Source: JAKQLP01 sp964562165
Lineage (GTDB): Bacteria > Patescibacteriota > Dojkabacteria > B142 > OLB20
Reading direction: 5' to 3'
Assembly: GCA_964562165.1 (NCBI GenBank)
Contig: CAZLRZ010000004.1
Location: forward strand, 1-53,469
DNA: 53,469 bases
The notes beneath the pieces were generated by a model. It was not told where the DNA came from. It saw only the letters and a program-made list of their open reading frames with translations, and ran no database searches. The translations under genes were made by a program, and so were the position numbers. Of the stretch, positions 44,594 to 53,469 are shown piece by piece. Numbering within the stretch: position 1 is the stretch's first letter; each line of letters begins with the position of its first letter.

Positions 44594-46371
44594 TTAACTT
44601 TTAGCTCCATCATTCTGGCTAATTCCGAAATTGAAGTTGTATCTTGAGGATCTTTATCCCGATTGAACTGAACTAGTCTTGGAAATCTTAAAGAGTAGCC
44701 GCATCCCCCATTATCTTTACTTTTACTAATTGAATCAGAATCTATCGTGACTACAATTTTTGGCAAAGCTATGACGTCGGGCTTTAATTTTTTGTCTATA
44801 GAATAATTAATCGGAGCCTTATTCGTAATATGCTTATCGATTTCTTTTTTAAATGAAGATAACTGCTCCTGAGTGATTCCTGTGCCTACTTTTGCCAGAC
44901 TAAAGTATTTATCCTTTTCTTTGTCGTAAACCCCAAGAAGGATAGCCCCAAGGCCAAATTCCGCCCTAGAACCGGTCCCCTTGTAATACCCCATAACGAC
45001 TGCATCCACGGAATCTACCATTTCAGATTTCGAGGAGGCTTTTAATTTAATCCAATCAAAGTTTCTAGTGCCTGGATCATATTTACCATCTGTCGATTTG
45101 GCTATTACGCCTTCTAAATTATCCTTAATATAGTCGCTAAAAAGGGCTTCTAAACTTTCGGCGTCTTCCACTAGATCTGTTTTAGTGATCGTCAAGATTT
45201 GACTTTGAATTCCACTAAAAACTTCATTCAAAACATTTAGCCTTTCAGAAAGTGGCACTTTGGTAATGTCTTTTCCGTTTAGCTCCAAGACATCAAACAC
45301 GTTGACTTTTAAAGGGTGTGATTTGATCATTTCTTCAATGTCATACTTTCTTTTTCGCTTGATGGTCTCTTGAAAAGGAAGATATTTGCCGGTTTTCTCA
45401 TCGATCCCGATTGCTTCGGAATCTAAAATGATTGAATCCACTTTGAGCTTCATAAGTTCATCAACTACATCCGGGAACATAGCTGTGATATTTTCTAGAT
45501 TTCGGCTAAAAATTCTGACATTTTGAGGTTTTGGATTTTTAAATTCAAAGTTTTCTTGAATTGATACTTTTGAAATATCTGAATTTTCAAGGAAAGCTTT
45601 TTTGGAAAAGTGCATTTGGACACGCAAGCCATCGAATTTAGGCTGGATATAGCATTTACCCATTCTTTTAATGATCCCCTCTGAAGATTTCTCTCTTTCC
45701 ACTAATTTTGAAATGACCGGAATACCCGCTTCTGCTTTAAAGTCTTCAATGCCGGCAATACCCTTATCAAGCAATGTCTCCGCAATCATACCAATGTCGG
45801 CTCTTACGCCATATGCAAATTCAATTTTACTTCTTAAAGTCTTATCCCCCACCAAAGCCAAAGAAAGACTATCGAGCATCGTCTTTAAACTAAAGCCGAC
45901 CCTTAGATTACCCATAATAATTCTGGTGATGTACTTTACCTCTTGTGTTGTAGCCTTTTTTAAAAGTTCTAAATAGATTTTTTGTTTTTCCAAAACGGAG
46001 TTTTTACCGGAAGTCTGCGAAAGCAAATTTAGATAATTAAAAACTTCTTCGATTGATAATGTCGGCTCTTTATTTATCTCGACAACAAGCGCTACATCAC
46101 CCAAGTCGCCGATTTTTTTATAATCTTCAAGCACTAGATCTGCGGAACGACCCTGGAACACTGCCAAGGATTTAATAATTGATTTTATGGAAAAGTTAAA
46201 TTCTTGATTAATATATATTGGAGCGGTTCTACCAAGTAACATATATACTGATAATCGAGCCTCTGATGGGGTCATCGCCTTAAACAGATCGGCTAAACTT
46301 TGAGTAATTGAATTTCTGGAATTTTGTTTTTCTACTTTTTCTAAAAATTTGGCGAATTCTATAAATTTCAT
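44590..46371 (-). CDS. lig: ATP-dependent DNA ligase (archaeal/LigB-type)
   Basis: 593 residues. The nucleotidyl-transferase motif I is YIQPKFDGLRVQ (catalytic Lys near 243), followed by FSRNLENITAMFPDV, SIILDSEAIGID (motif III), FDVLELNG and GVIAKSTDGKYDPG (motif IV). Motif V/VI is DWIKLKASSK. An N-terminal DNA-binding domain (about 1-200) precedes the core. This is the ATP-dependent family used by archaea, eukaryotes and viruses, whereas almost all bacteria rely on NAD-dependent LigA. Whether this genome also has ligA is not visible. It converges on the family-3 TM protein gene. Confidence 0.93.
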   Translation of the reverse strand: MKFIEFAKFLEKVEKQNSRNSITQSLADLFKAMTPSEARLSVYMLLGRTAPIYINQEFNFSIKSIIKSLAVFQGRSADLVLEDYKKIGDLGDVALVVEINKEPTLSIEEVFNYLNLLSQTSGKNSVLEKQKIYLELLKKATTQEVKYITRIIMGNLRVGFSLKTMLDSLSLALVGDKTLRSKIEFAYGVRADIGMIAETLLDKGIAGIEDFKAEAGIPVISKLVEREKSSEGIIKRMGKCYIQPKFDGLRVQMHFSKKAFLENSDISKVSIQENFEFKNPKPQNVRIFSRNLENITAMFPDVVDELMKLKVDSIILDSEAIGIDEKTGKYLPFQETIKRKRKYDIEEMIKSHPLKVNVFDVLELNGKDITKVPLSERLNVLNEVFSGIQSQILTITKTDLVEDAESLEALFSDYIKDNLEGVIAKSTDGKYDPGTRNFDWIKLKASSKSEMVDSVDAVVMGYYKGTGSRAEFGLGAILLGVYDKEKDKYFSLAKVGTGITQEQLSSFKKEIDKHITNKAPINYSIDKKLKPDVIALPKIVVTIDSDSISKSKDNGGCGYSLRFPRLVQFNRDKDPQDTTSISELARMMELKVN

Positions 46372-46415
46372 ATTAGTGAAATATTAAAAATTGGGGGCTT
46401 TAATTAAGTTATTAC

Positions 46416-47453
46416 TTAGGCCAGAAAATACTTGGCACCTTTTGTTCTCCCTTTTTTAATGACAATTCCCTTTTCTATGAGATCTTTTAGATCTCTTAGT
46501 ATTGTATCATCCGATATTTTTGGAAATAATTCATCAAAGTCAGGATTGCTAAGCTCAGTTTCGGCTTCGAGTGTATTGATAATTAGTAACTGTCTTTCAT
46601 TTAATGCAACTTGCCCTACCTTCATTCTCATTCTTCTATCTTTAGAAAGATCCCATACTTTTTCTTTAATTTTATTAAGTTCAGACATCATTCCATTTGT
46701 GAAATATGCAATCCATTCAGTTAAATCATTGGATTTATTCGCCGAATCTAGCGCATCATAATAGCCTTTAGGATCTTGATCGTAGTGTTCTTCAAGTGAA
46801 AAGAAACTTTTAATGTCGTAACCATCTCTATAAAGTGACCAAGTGGCAAAAGACCTTGCCGTTCTACCGTTCAAATCTGCAAATGGATGGATTCTTACGA
46901 TTTCATAGTGAAGAATTGCAGCTCTTAAAAGCGGATGCAGGGTGCTGCCTACTTCATTATCCCAATCAACAACTTCATCTAATTGATTTTCAATTTCATT
47001 ATATTTTGGTGGATCAAAAACAATATCAAGATTTTGATCATTAATTATCATTGCATTTCTATCACGGACCTTGCCTAAATATTTATCTGGAAGGATTTTA
47101 TGACCTAAAACAGAATGCATTTTCAAAAGGAATCCTATAGTAAACTTAGTTTCCTTATTTTCCGAAATAAATCCGATAACATTTCGATAATTAATTATCT
47201 CTTGGACGTCTCGGAGCCTAAAAGTATCGACTTTTTCACCATCAATTATTCTTTCAGTTTCGTCTATTGTTAATTCATTGCCTTCGAGTGCCGTGGAATG
47301 GTGAACGGATCTTACCAAAGCCTGTGTTTGGAACTTCCTTTCCCATGCCGGAACCAGAGGCGAATTTTCAATTACAGCCTTTGCAACCTCACACTGGGAA
47401 ACATTGTTTAAAATTGTGGAAGTTATAGTAAATTTGGGGTTAAAATTACTCAT
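46416..47453 (-). CDS. Fic-domain AMPylator-type protein with C-terminal winged helix
   Basis: 345 residues. The N-terminal inhibitory helix motif STALEGNELT (about 52-61) is the class II pattern that blocks the ATP site in many Fic proteins. The Fic core has VRIHPFADLNGRTARSF (about 178-194): His, Asp, Asn and Arg of HPFxDGNGR are kept, but the first Gly is Leu. A C-terminal winged-helix domain follows (about 275-345; ERQLLIINTLEAETEL, KGIVIKKGRTKGAKYFL). Fic enzymes usually transfer AMP to target hydroxyls. It starts 8 bp inside the gene at 47446, so the two are translationally coupled. Confidence 0.87.
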   Translation of the reverse strand: MSNFNPKFTITSTILNNVSQCEVAKAVIENSPLVPAWERKFQTQALVRSVHHSTALEGNELTIDETERIIDGEKVDTFRLRDVQEIINYRNVIGFISENKETKFTIGFLLKMHSVLGHKILPDKYLGKVRDRNAMIINDQNLDIVFDPPKYNEIENQLDEVVDWDNEVGSTLHPLLRAAILHYEIVRIHPFADLNGRTARSFATWSLYRDGYDIKSFFSLEEHYDQDPKGYYDALDSANKSNDLTEWIAYFTNGMMSELNKIKEKVWDLSKDRRMRMKVGQVALNERQLLIINTLEAETELSNPDFDELFPKISDDTILRDLKDLIEKGIVIKKGRTKGAKYFLA

Positions 47454-47865
47454 TTTCTTTTAATAAATATGTGACAGATTTAGTGTTCCCAAGCTTAACT
47501 ACCAAACCTAAACTTTGGAGTTTCAACAAATCGCGCCTAAGCGTTCTTTCTGTGACTCCGCTTATTCGACCCAGAAGATTCCTCATCTCAACCTTTTTGT
47601 TCTGTTTAATGATGTCGTAGACCCTTTTTTGCCTAGAGCTTAACCCTTTGGTCTCGGACAGGTTAATATTTGGCTCCACTCTTTTTTGAGGATGAGAAAT
47701 TTTTTCAATAGCTTTAAAATTCGCCTCTTCAACTTGTAACAATTCTTCTTTTTCTCTTCTGTTCTTTCTATAATTTCGCACTAAGCGATAGCCAAATAGA
47801 ACTGCCGTTACAATACCAATCAAAAAACTGATTAGCTTAATAATCAGCCTAATAAGTTTTTTCAT
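47446..47865 (-). CDS. Membrane-anchored DeoR-like winged-helix protein
   Basis: 139 residues. An N-terminal TM helix (about 7-27) is followed by a charged linker (about 28-70) and a C-terminal winged-helix HTH (about 78-135) with SSRQKRVYDIIKQNKKVEM and RISGVTERTLRRDLLKLQSL, the DeoR pattern, ending LGNTKSVTYLL. A TM-anchored winged helix is unusual. The HTH resembles the C-terminal domain of the overlapping Fic protein downstream. They probably act together, perhaps as a regulator/modifier pair. Confidence 0.75.
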   Translation of the reverse strand: MKKLIRLIIKLISFLIGIVTAVLFGYRLVRNYRKNRREKEELLQVEEANFKAIEKISHPQKRVEPNINLSETKGLSSRQKRVYDIIKQNKKVEMRNLLGRISGVTERTLRRDLLKLQSLGLVVKLGNTKSVTYLLKENE

Positions 47866-47943
47866 TTTTTGAATAGTTAAGAATATACAGAAATTGTACC
47901 CTTTTTTGGAGAGAAATTAAATACCGAAGGATTTGAGGGGAAT

Positions 47944-48462
47944 TTATAGACCGAGAATTTTTAATGCAACCTGACCCAGAAGATAACCACCACTTTTGTC
48001 TTGACTAATACGAATACTCTCACCGTTATTAATATGTAACCCCTCTTTATCTATTGGTAAAATTTGCATAGTCCTTCCAATTTTAGGATCGATACCGTAG
48101 GATCCCGAAGTATTTCCTATAGATCCCAAAACCTCGTCACAACTACCAAACGGTTCATACATTACTAACAATAACTGTCCGGTTTTTGAAAATAATGAAT
48201 TTAAATAAGGCGGCTTTTTGAAAACATCAACCAAAAAACTCGGCACTCCAGACAGGCTATTCAAAACTAGGCGCCTAGTTGATTCTGAATAAATGGAGTT
48301 TACTCTTCCGGAGCCTTCCGATACAACTTCTTCACTAGTCCCTAACCGATTGTATGCTTGTAATAAGCCCATTCGGAAATCACGGCTAGTACTTGGGACG
48401 TTTGATATGATTAGATTAGGAGCAGCCTCCACATTAAGAAAAGGACCTCTATAATTTTTCAT
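47944..48462 (-). CDS. Hypothetical protein
   Basis: 172 residues. I do not recognise it. Visible text: MKNYRGPFLNVEAAPNL, LGTSEEVVSEGSGRVN, FSKTGQLLLVMYEPFGS and GGYLLGQVALKILGL at the end. No TM helix or signal peptide, mixed alpha/beta. It lies between the winged-helix gene and polA, 57 bp above the polA stop, same strand. A T/A-rich segment without a clear promoter precedes it. Confidence 0.55.
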   Translation of the reverse strand: MKNYRGPFLNVEAAPNLIISNVPSTSRDFRMGLLQAYNRLGTSEEVVSEGSGRVNSIYSESTRRLVLNSLSGVPSFLVDVFKKPPYLNSLFSKTGQLLLVMYEPFGSCDEVLGSIGNTSGSYGIDPKIGRTMQILPIDKEGLHINNGESIRISQDKSGGYLLGQVALKILGL

Positions 48463-48519
48463 TTTGTAAATTTATTTAGAGGATTATAACACTAGATGGA
48501 TATCTTCAATATAGACTAG

Positions 48520-51195
48520 CTAAAGCTCTCCCCAATTCCCCCCTATCGTGGAATCAACGAGGACGGGGACGTTTAGCTTTACAGCATTGACCATAGTGTA
48601 TTTGATTTCGTTCATAAATTCTTTGATGAGTTTTTCGTCATCGTCTTGGACTTCGAAAATTAATTCATCGTGAACTTGTAAGACCATTTTCACTTTTGAG
48701 GAATAGCGCTTTTGGACTAAATTGTTGCATTGGATCATAGCCAACTTCATAATGTCGGCAGCACCTCCTTGTAATGGGAAGTTGATGACTTCTCGTTCAA
48801 AGGCTTTACGGATTTGATAATTTGGAGAATTTAACGCCATGGCAGATTTACGTCTTCCTAATATGCTTTCAATAAAGCCACGGTTTCGGGCTTCGGCTTT
48901 GATTTCTTCAAAATAAACCTTTACTCTTGGATAACTTTTGTAGAAAGTATCAATGAAACCTTGGGCGGCATCGTTTGTAACTTTTAGTCTATCTGCTAAT
49001 CCAAAAGCTGAAATTCCGTAGACTATTCCAAAGTTAACTGTTTTGCCTACTCTTCTTTGATCTTTTGTGACCTTTTCAATGTCAATATTGAAAATATTTG
49101 CGGCGGTCAATGTGTGAATATCGATTTTGTTATTAAAGGCAAACAATAGATCCTTTTCATTTGATAAATGCGCGAGCAATCTTAGTTCTTGCTGAGAATA
49201 GTCAAAGCTAATTAACTTACAGCCTTTTGAAGCTACAAAAGCTCTTCTAATTGTTTGCCCAAGTTCAGTATTTGTTGGGATGTTTTGCAAATTTGGATTG
49301 GTGGACGATAGCCTACCGGTTGCCACTATAGCTTGATTAAAGCTAGTGTGCACCCTATTTGTGTCTTTGTTGATTTGATCAATTAAGGTATTAGTATATG
49401 TAGATTTCAGCTTGAAAAGTTCTCTGTATTCAAGAATCTTGGCAACAATTGGGTATTCGTTGACGTAATTTGTGAGAATTCTTTCGTTAGTTGAAAATCC
49501 TCCACTTTTATTCTTTTTGGATCCAGGGATTTTTAATTTTTCAAAAAGAATATGCGACATTTGCTTTGGAGAAGAAATATTAAAGACCTCTCCACTTAAA
49601 TCAAAAATCTCTTTTTCAAGTAAGATGAGTCTTTTTGATAAGGTTTTTTCAAAATCAACAAGCACGTTTGGATCAAGCATTATTCCATTTCGTTCTAAAT
49701 CTACCAAAACCTTTACTAAGGGCATCTCAATATCTTTGTATAAAGAACCAATATTGGGTAATCTATCATGTAAAATTCTGTCAGTAAACTCTTTTGGAAT
49801 CACCCTGGAAAGTATCATAATTTGATACGTTTGTGTACAACTTAGGTTTTCTTCGAATAGTCCAGCCTGCTCGGGATGTTCATTTTTTATGTTCAAATGT
49901 CTTAAAATTGAAGCCTGCAAATCGACTTTCGCCGATCCGCCAGAGAGAAGATAATCCATCAACATTAAGTCATCCTTGAATTCAAAATCGTTAATTTTGA
50001 GATTTTTTAATAGATGCGAAAACTTTTTTGCATTAAAAACTGTGCATTTACCCGACTTGAAAATCTTATTAAAAACACTTAAGTTTTCACCAGAAATGAG
50101 ATCTGTCGGGACAATATATACCAAGCCATCGGTTGCTAATTGGATAGTTGAAGGTATTGAAAAGATGTTTCCTTCTAATACAAAGTCGGCTACAAAATAT
50201 TCTTTGGAAAGTAAATCTTCTGCCATCAAAGCCAAAGATTTACTATCTGTGATGTTTGTTCTTTTGAAGTCACTATTGTAATCGGATTTTGCAATTTCTT
50301 CTTGTTGAGCTACAGCAAATGCTGGGTCTAGTCTTGAGAGTTTTTCAACCAAAGTCCTAAATTCATAATATTCAAAAAGCTTTTTGCCTTCTTGAAAATC
50401 GATATCCCTATATTCAGATGCGGATAAATCGATTTGTATACTTAGATCTGTAATGATTTTTGCAAGTTCCCTTGAAATATAGGCTGAATCTTTGCCGGCT
50501 TCTAGTTTTTTAACTATTGCGGGCTTAATTTTATCCAAATTCGCATAGACATTTTCTAGATTATGAAATTCATTGATTAAATCGGTTGCTGTTTTTTCAC
50601 CAACACCTGGAACCCCAGGGATATTGTCTGATGGGTCACCCCTTAATGCCTTGTAGTCAACTATTTCAGAAGATTCAACTCCAAACTTACCGTTAACATT
50701 ATCTTTATCTAATAGTTTTGAAGCTGAAAAAGCTCCTCCAGCTAAAAATACACTAGTATTATCGTCTATAAGCTGAAGAAGATCTCTGTCACCTGTTACA
50801 ATGATTATCTCAAAGTCCTTGTACATTGGGCTTTTTACAGTGGATCCTATAATATCATCGGCTTCGTATCCAGATAGAGAAATTGCAGGAATATTTAAAC
50901 TTTTAATTAAGGATTCGATTTTGGGTATTTGAACTTTTAAATCCTCATCCATTTTAGGCCTATTGGCTTTGTATTCCACATACATTTTATGCCTCACCGT
51001 TGGACCTTTAGAGTCGAGTGCACAGATTATATAATCAGGTTTGAATTGTTTTAAGACCTGCAAAAGCATACTGGAGAATCCGTAGATCGCATTCGTTTTC
51101 TCGCCCCTTTTTGTAGATAGACTACTTGGAAAGGCGTGAAATGCACGATGCGCTAGAGCATAAGTATCTATTAAAAGAAGTCTTTGTTTAGACAT
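48520..51195 (-). CDS. polA: DNA polymerase I
   Basis: 891 residues. The 5'-3' exonuclease domain (about 1-290) has LLIDTYALAHRAFHAFP, SGYEADDIIGS, VTGDRDLLQLI and GVPGVGEKTATDLI. The middle domain (about 315-480) lacks the proofreading carboxylates: the expected D-x-E strand reads FVADFVLEG. The family A polymerase has motif A FDYSQQELRLLAHLS (near 667), motif B RRVGKTVNFGIVYGIS and motif C LQVHDELIFEV (near 842). Position 5 of motif A is Gln where Ile is usual. It lies one base below ftsH. Confidence 0.96.
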   Translation of the reverse strand: MSKQRLLLIDTYALAHRAFHAFPSSLSTKRGEKTNAIYGFSSMLLQVLKQFKPDYIICALDSKGPTVRHKMYVEYKANRPKMDEDLKVQIPKIESLIKSLNIPAISLSGYEADDIIGSTVKSPMYKDFEIIIVTGDRDLLQLIDDNTSVFLAGGAFSASKLLDKDNVNGKFGVESSEIVDYKALRGDPSDNIPGVPGVGEKTATDLINEFHNLENVYANLDKIKPAIVKKLEAGKDSAYISRELAKIITDLSIQIDLSASEYRDIDFQEGKKLFEYYEFRTLVEKLSRLDPAFAVAQQEEIAKSDYNSDFKRTNITDSKSLALMAEDLLSKEYFVADFVLEGNIFSIPSTIQLATDGLVYIVPTDLISGENLSVFNKIFKSGKCTVFNAKKFSHLLKNLKINDFEFKDDLMLMDYLLSGGSAKVDLQASILRHLNIKNEHPEQAGLFEENLSCTQTYQIMILSRVIPKEFTDRILHDRLPNIGSLYKDIEMPLVKVLVDLERNGIMLDPNVLVDFEKTLSKRLILLEKEIFDLSGEVFNISSPKQMSHILFEKLKIPGSKKNKSGGFSTNERILTNYVNEYPIVAKILEYRELFKLKSTYTNTLIDQINKDTNRVHTSFNQAIVATGRLSSTNPNLQNIPTNTELGQTIRRAFVASKGCKLISFDYSQQELRLLAHLSNEKDLLFAFNNKIDIHTLTAANIFNIDIEKVTKDQRRVGKTVNFGIVYGISAFGLADRLKVTNDAAQGFIDTFYKSYPRVKVYFEEIKAEARNRGFIESILGRRKSAMALNSPNYQIRKAFEREVINFPLQGGAADIMKLAMIQCNNLVQKRYSSKVKMVLQVHDELIFEVQDDDEKLIKEFMNEIKYTMVNAVKLNVPVLVDSTIGGNWGEL

Positions 51196-51196
51196 A

Positions 51197-53464
51197 TTAT
51201 TTTTTAAAGAATTCCTTAAATTCTTCTGAATCGATTGTTTCTTTTTCTAGTAAAGTGCTTACGATTTTGTCCAAAGTAACACGATTTTCTTTCAACATTT
51301 TGTTAGTATCGGTTAGACATTCGTCTATGATTTTTCTTACTTCTTCGTCAATGATTTTCGCGGTTTCTTCAGAATAGTCTTTGTTTTGGCCATAGCTGTA
51401 TCCTAAATATGGCTCTTCTTCATCACCATATTTAACTAAGCCTAATTTATCACTCATTCCAAACTGCATAATCATTCTTTTGGCAATGCTAGTGGCTTTT
51501 TCAATATCGTTAGCAGCACCACTTGTGACGTCATCAAAAATTATTTTTTCGCAAGCATGACCTGCTAACAAAGATTTAATTTTTGAAAGCATTTGGGTTT
51601 TGCTCATTTGAAGTTGATCAGTTTCTGGAAGTGGCATTGTGTATCCTAAGGCCATTCCTCTTGAAACGATAGTTACTCTATGAACAGGATCGCTTTCAGG
51701 GACTAATGTCATTACTAATGCGTGGGCGGCTTCGTGATAAGCAGTCATTTTTAATTCTTTTTCTGTTCTTCTTCTCTTTTTTTGTGGTCCGACCTGAACT
51801 TTTGTTGCTGCTTCTTCGAGATCAAAAGCAGTTATTTCTTTACGATTATCTTTTGCAGTGATAATTGCAGCTTCGTTAAGCATGTTTTCAATATCTGCTC
51901 CTGAAAAACCAACAGTTCTTTTGGCAACTGTGTCTAGATCGACATCTTTTGCTAATGGCTTGTTGTTTGCATGAATCTGAATAATTTGTTTTCTACCTTC
52001 TTTATCGGGTAAATCAAGAACAATTCTTCTATCAAATCTACCTGGTCTTAAAATTGCGGGATCAAGTACATCGGGTCTGTTAGTTGCTGCTATTACGATT
52101 ACATTCGAGTTTTTCTCAAAGCCATCCATTTCTACTAAGATTTGATTTAAAGTTTGTTCAGTTGTACCAGACTGAATTGTTGTACCTCTTTTTCTAGCAA
52201 CAGCGTCAATTTCGTCAATAAATATCAATGCGGGAGCGGCTTTTTTAGCTTTATCGAAGAGATCTCTCACTCTACTTGCTCCTGCACCAACTAACATTTC
52301 TTCAAATTCTGAACCTGAGGTATGAAAGAATGGAACTCCTGCTTCACCTGCAATTGCCCTTGCAAGTAAGGTTTTACCTGTACCTGGAGCACCTACCATT
52401 AAAACACCCTTTGGAATTCTTGCTCCCATTAATAAGAATCGTTTTGGTTCTTTCAAGAACATTACGATTTCTCTAAGCTCTTCTTTTGCTTCGTCAATAC
52501 CGGCAACATCTTTGAAGGTTACATCGGGTCTTCTGCCAAAGAACATTCTTGCTTTTGTTTGTCCAAATTTCATTAAACCAGAACCTGAACTTTGAACTCC
52601 TCTAAACATCATGACTGCCATTACCACTAATACACCTAAGAATCCAGCGATAAATAAATCACCCCATGGTACTTGGAAAGTTTTAACAAAATCAACTTTT
52701 ACGTTTTTACTGTCGAATTTAATTCCTTCTCTTTGTAGGAATTCCGTGAAATCAACTAAGTTGTCATTTGTATCTTTCCAATAAACAAATTGAGATAACA
52801 CCTCTTTAGGTTGTAATGCAGCGATTACGACACCATCTAATGACCATATCTTGGAGAACCTACCACTGTTATAGAAGGCTGAAATATCGTCCACTTTAGA
52901 ATCAGAGGCTTCATAAGAAAAATAGTAAACATTGATTGGTAAAGACTCTAATTTTAATGCGTTTTGAGCAAGTAAATTTTCGAAATCTGATTGTCCAAAA
53001 TTCATTACTATTGAACTTTTCTGCGAAGATACTGCTGGTACCACCAACACGAAATCCTCACCAATATAAATTTCTTTTGCTCGATTTACATCGCCCGGTT
53101 TAATTATTGAAAGGAAGCTATCTTTTAAATCTAAAGGTTTTATTAAGCTATATAAGCCATCGGAATCAATTACTGACAAATCAGCTTTATTAATGATTTG
53201 AGTGGAAATGGCTGGATTTACAGCAATTGTATTGCTAGTTTGGGCGATCATAAATGATTTACCTTTTGCCACTGCTCGACCGTCATCTTGAATGCTTACT
53301 GTTGAATATTTATCAGATTTTATTCCGGTAACAAACTCAGACAAATTTGTTTGAGTACTGCCATCATCTGGTGAAAGCAATGACAATAAAAAGATGGAAA
53401 TTAATACCACTGAAATTAAAGCAATAATTGTGTTGAGGTTGAAGTTTATTTTGAATGATTTCAT
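51197..53464 (-). CDS. ftsH: ATP-dependent zinc metalloprotease FtsH
   Basis: 755 residues, complete. TM1 is at about 8-30 and TM2 at about 268-290, so the domain between them is about 235 residues against about 75 in Escherichia coli. The AAA module has P-loop GAPGTGKTLLARA (near 357), FIDEIDAVARKRG and the second region of homology NRPDVLDPAILRPGRFDRR. The zinc site AYHEAAHALV (HEAAH) lies in the M41 domain, with a Glu-rich C-terminus. FtsH degrades membrane and regulatory proteins. The start at 53464 gives a normal N-terminus; the upstream part is outside the window. Confidence 0.96.
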   Translation of the reverse strand: MKSFKINFNLNTIIALISVVLISIFLLSLLSPDDGSTQTNLSEFVTGIKSDKYSTVSIQDDGRAVAKGKSFMIAQTSNTIAVNPAISTQIINKADLSVIDSDGLYSLIKPLDLKDSFLSIIKPGDVNRAKEIYIGEDFVLVVPAVSSQKSSIVMNFGQSDFENLLAQNALKLESLPINVYYFSYEASDSKVDDISAFYNSGRFSKIWSLDGVVIAALQPKEVLSQFVYWKDTNDNLVDFTEFLQREGIKFDSKNVKVDFVKTFQVPWGDLFIAGFLGVLVVMAVMMFRGVQSSGSGLMKFGQTKARMFFGRRPDVTFKDVAGIDEAKEELREIVMFLKEPKRFLLMGARIPKGVLMVGAPGTGKTLLARAIAGEAGVPFFHTSGSEFEEMLVGAGASRVRDLFDKAKKAAPALIFIDEIDAVARKRGTTIQSGTTEQTLNQILVEMDGFEKNSNVIVIAATNRPDVLDPAILRPGRFDRRIVLDLPDKEGRKQIIQIHANNKPLAKDVDLDTVAKRTVGFSGADIENMLNEAAIITAKDNRKEITAFDLEEAATKVQVGPQKKRRRTEKELKMTAYHEAAHALVMTLVPESDPVHRVTIVSRGMALGYTMPLPETDQLQMSKTQMLSKIKSLLAGHACEKIIFDDVTSGAANDIEKATSIAKRMIMQFGMSDKLGLVKYGDEEEPYLGYSYGQNKDYSEETAKIIDEEVRKIIDECLTDTNKMLKENRVTLDKIVSTLLEKETIDSEEFKEFFKK

Positions 53465-53469
53465 ATATT

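Overview
The window looks like a Candidate Phyla Radiation (Patescibacteria) bacterium. The evidence is a very A+T-rich, densely packed genome, divergent 16S rRNA at otherwise near-universal positions, CDS that start almost without Shine-Dalgarno sequences, many single-pass membrane proteins with Thr/Pro-rich linkers, and a minimal set of housekeeping genes. TGA is used as a normal stop (for example tmk), so this is not a UGA-recoding lineage such as Gracilibacteria. Ribosomal protein L1 is present. I cannot place the phylum further without a tree.

Layout, left to right. 1-268 holds the start of an mreB gene (minus). 346-537 is an apparently free-standing structured RNA with its own promoter and terminator. 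541-4374 is the classical translation/secretion block: tRNA-Thr, tRNA-Tyr, tRNA-Thr, rpmG, tRNA-Trp, secE, nusG, rplK, rplA, an L10-type attenuator, rplJ and rplL. 4419-6535 is a two-gene cassette (multi-TM protein plus an ATP-grasp/retropepsin-like fusion). A second mreB (minus) and a divergent PEGA-type membrane protein follow, then tRNA-Arg. 9174-17183 is a long minus-strand run: leuS, cyclophilin, comEA, a split comEC (two genes), tmk and two tandem ndk genes. 17399-18379 is an HD phosphohydrolase, next to a tRNA-Ala(GGC) whose 3' part is duplicated. Then, all on the minus strand, come an M23 peptidase, rho with a long structured upstream region, radA, clpC and rpsA.

27350-32176 is an uncharacterised five-gene operon built from a duplicated pair: a small basic/acidic protein plus a long membrane protein with a Gly-rich double hairpin, twice, followed by a Pro/Val-rich protein. 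This is the strongest candidate for an undescribed protein system.

32659-42954 is a dismantled rRNA locus. 5S and 23S (minus) have their own promoter, and 16S (minus) lies 5.2 kb upstream with its own promoter, processing stem and terminator. The tRNA-Ile(GAT) and tRNA-Ala(TGC) normally in the 16S-23S spacer are still there in order, but protein genes are interleaved with them, including one gene on the opposite strand (a LOG-like/methyltransferase fusion).

42969-53464 carries small membrane proteins, an archaeal-type ATP-dependent DNA ligase, a Fic protein with a membrane-anchored winged-helix partner, polA and ftsH.

The housekeeping genes cover translation, transcription termination, protein quality control, natural competence and replication/repair. 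The accessory content sits mainly in the rRNA spacer and the duplicated operon. There are no insertion sequences, CRISPR arrays or prophage genes that I can see.
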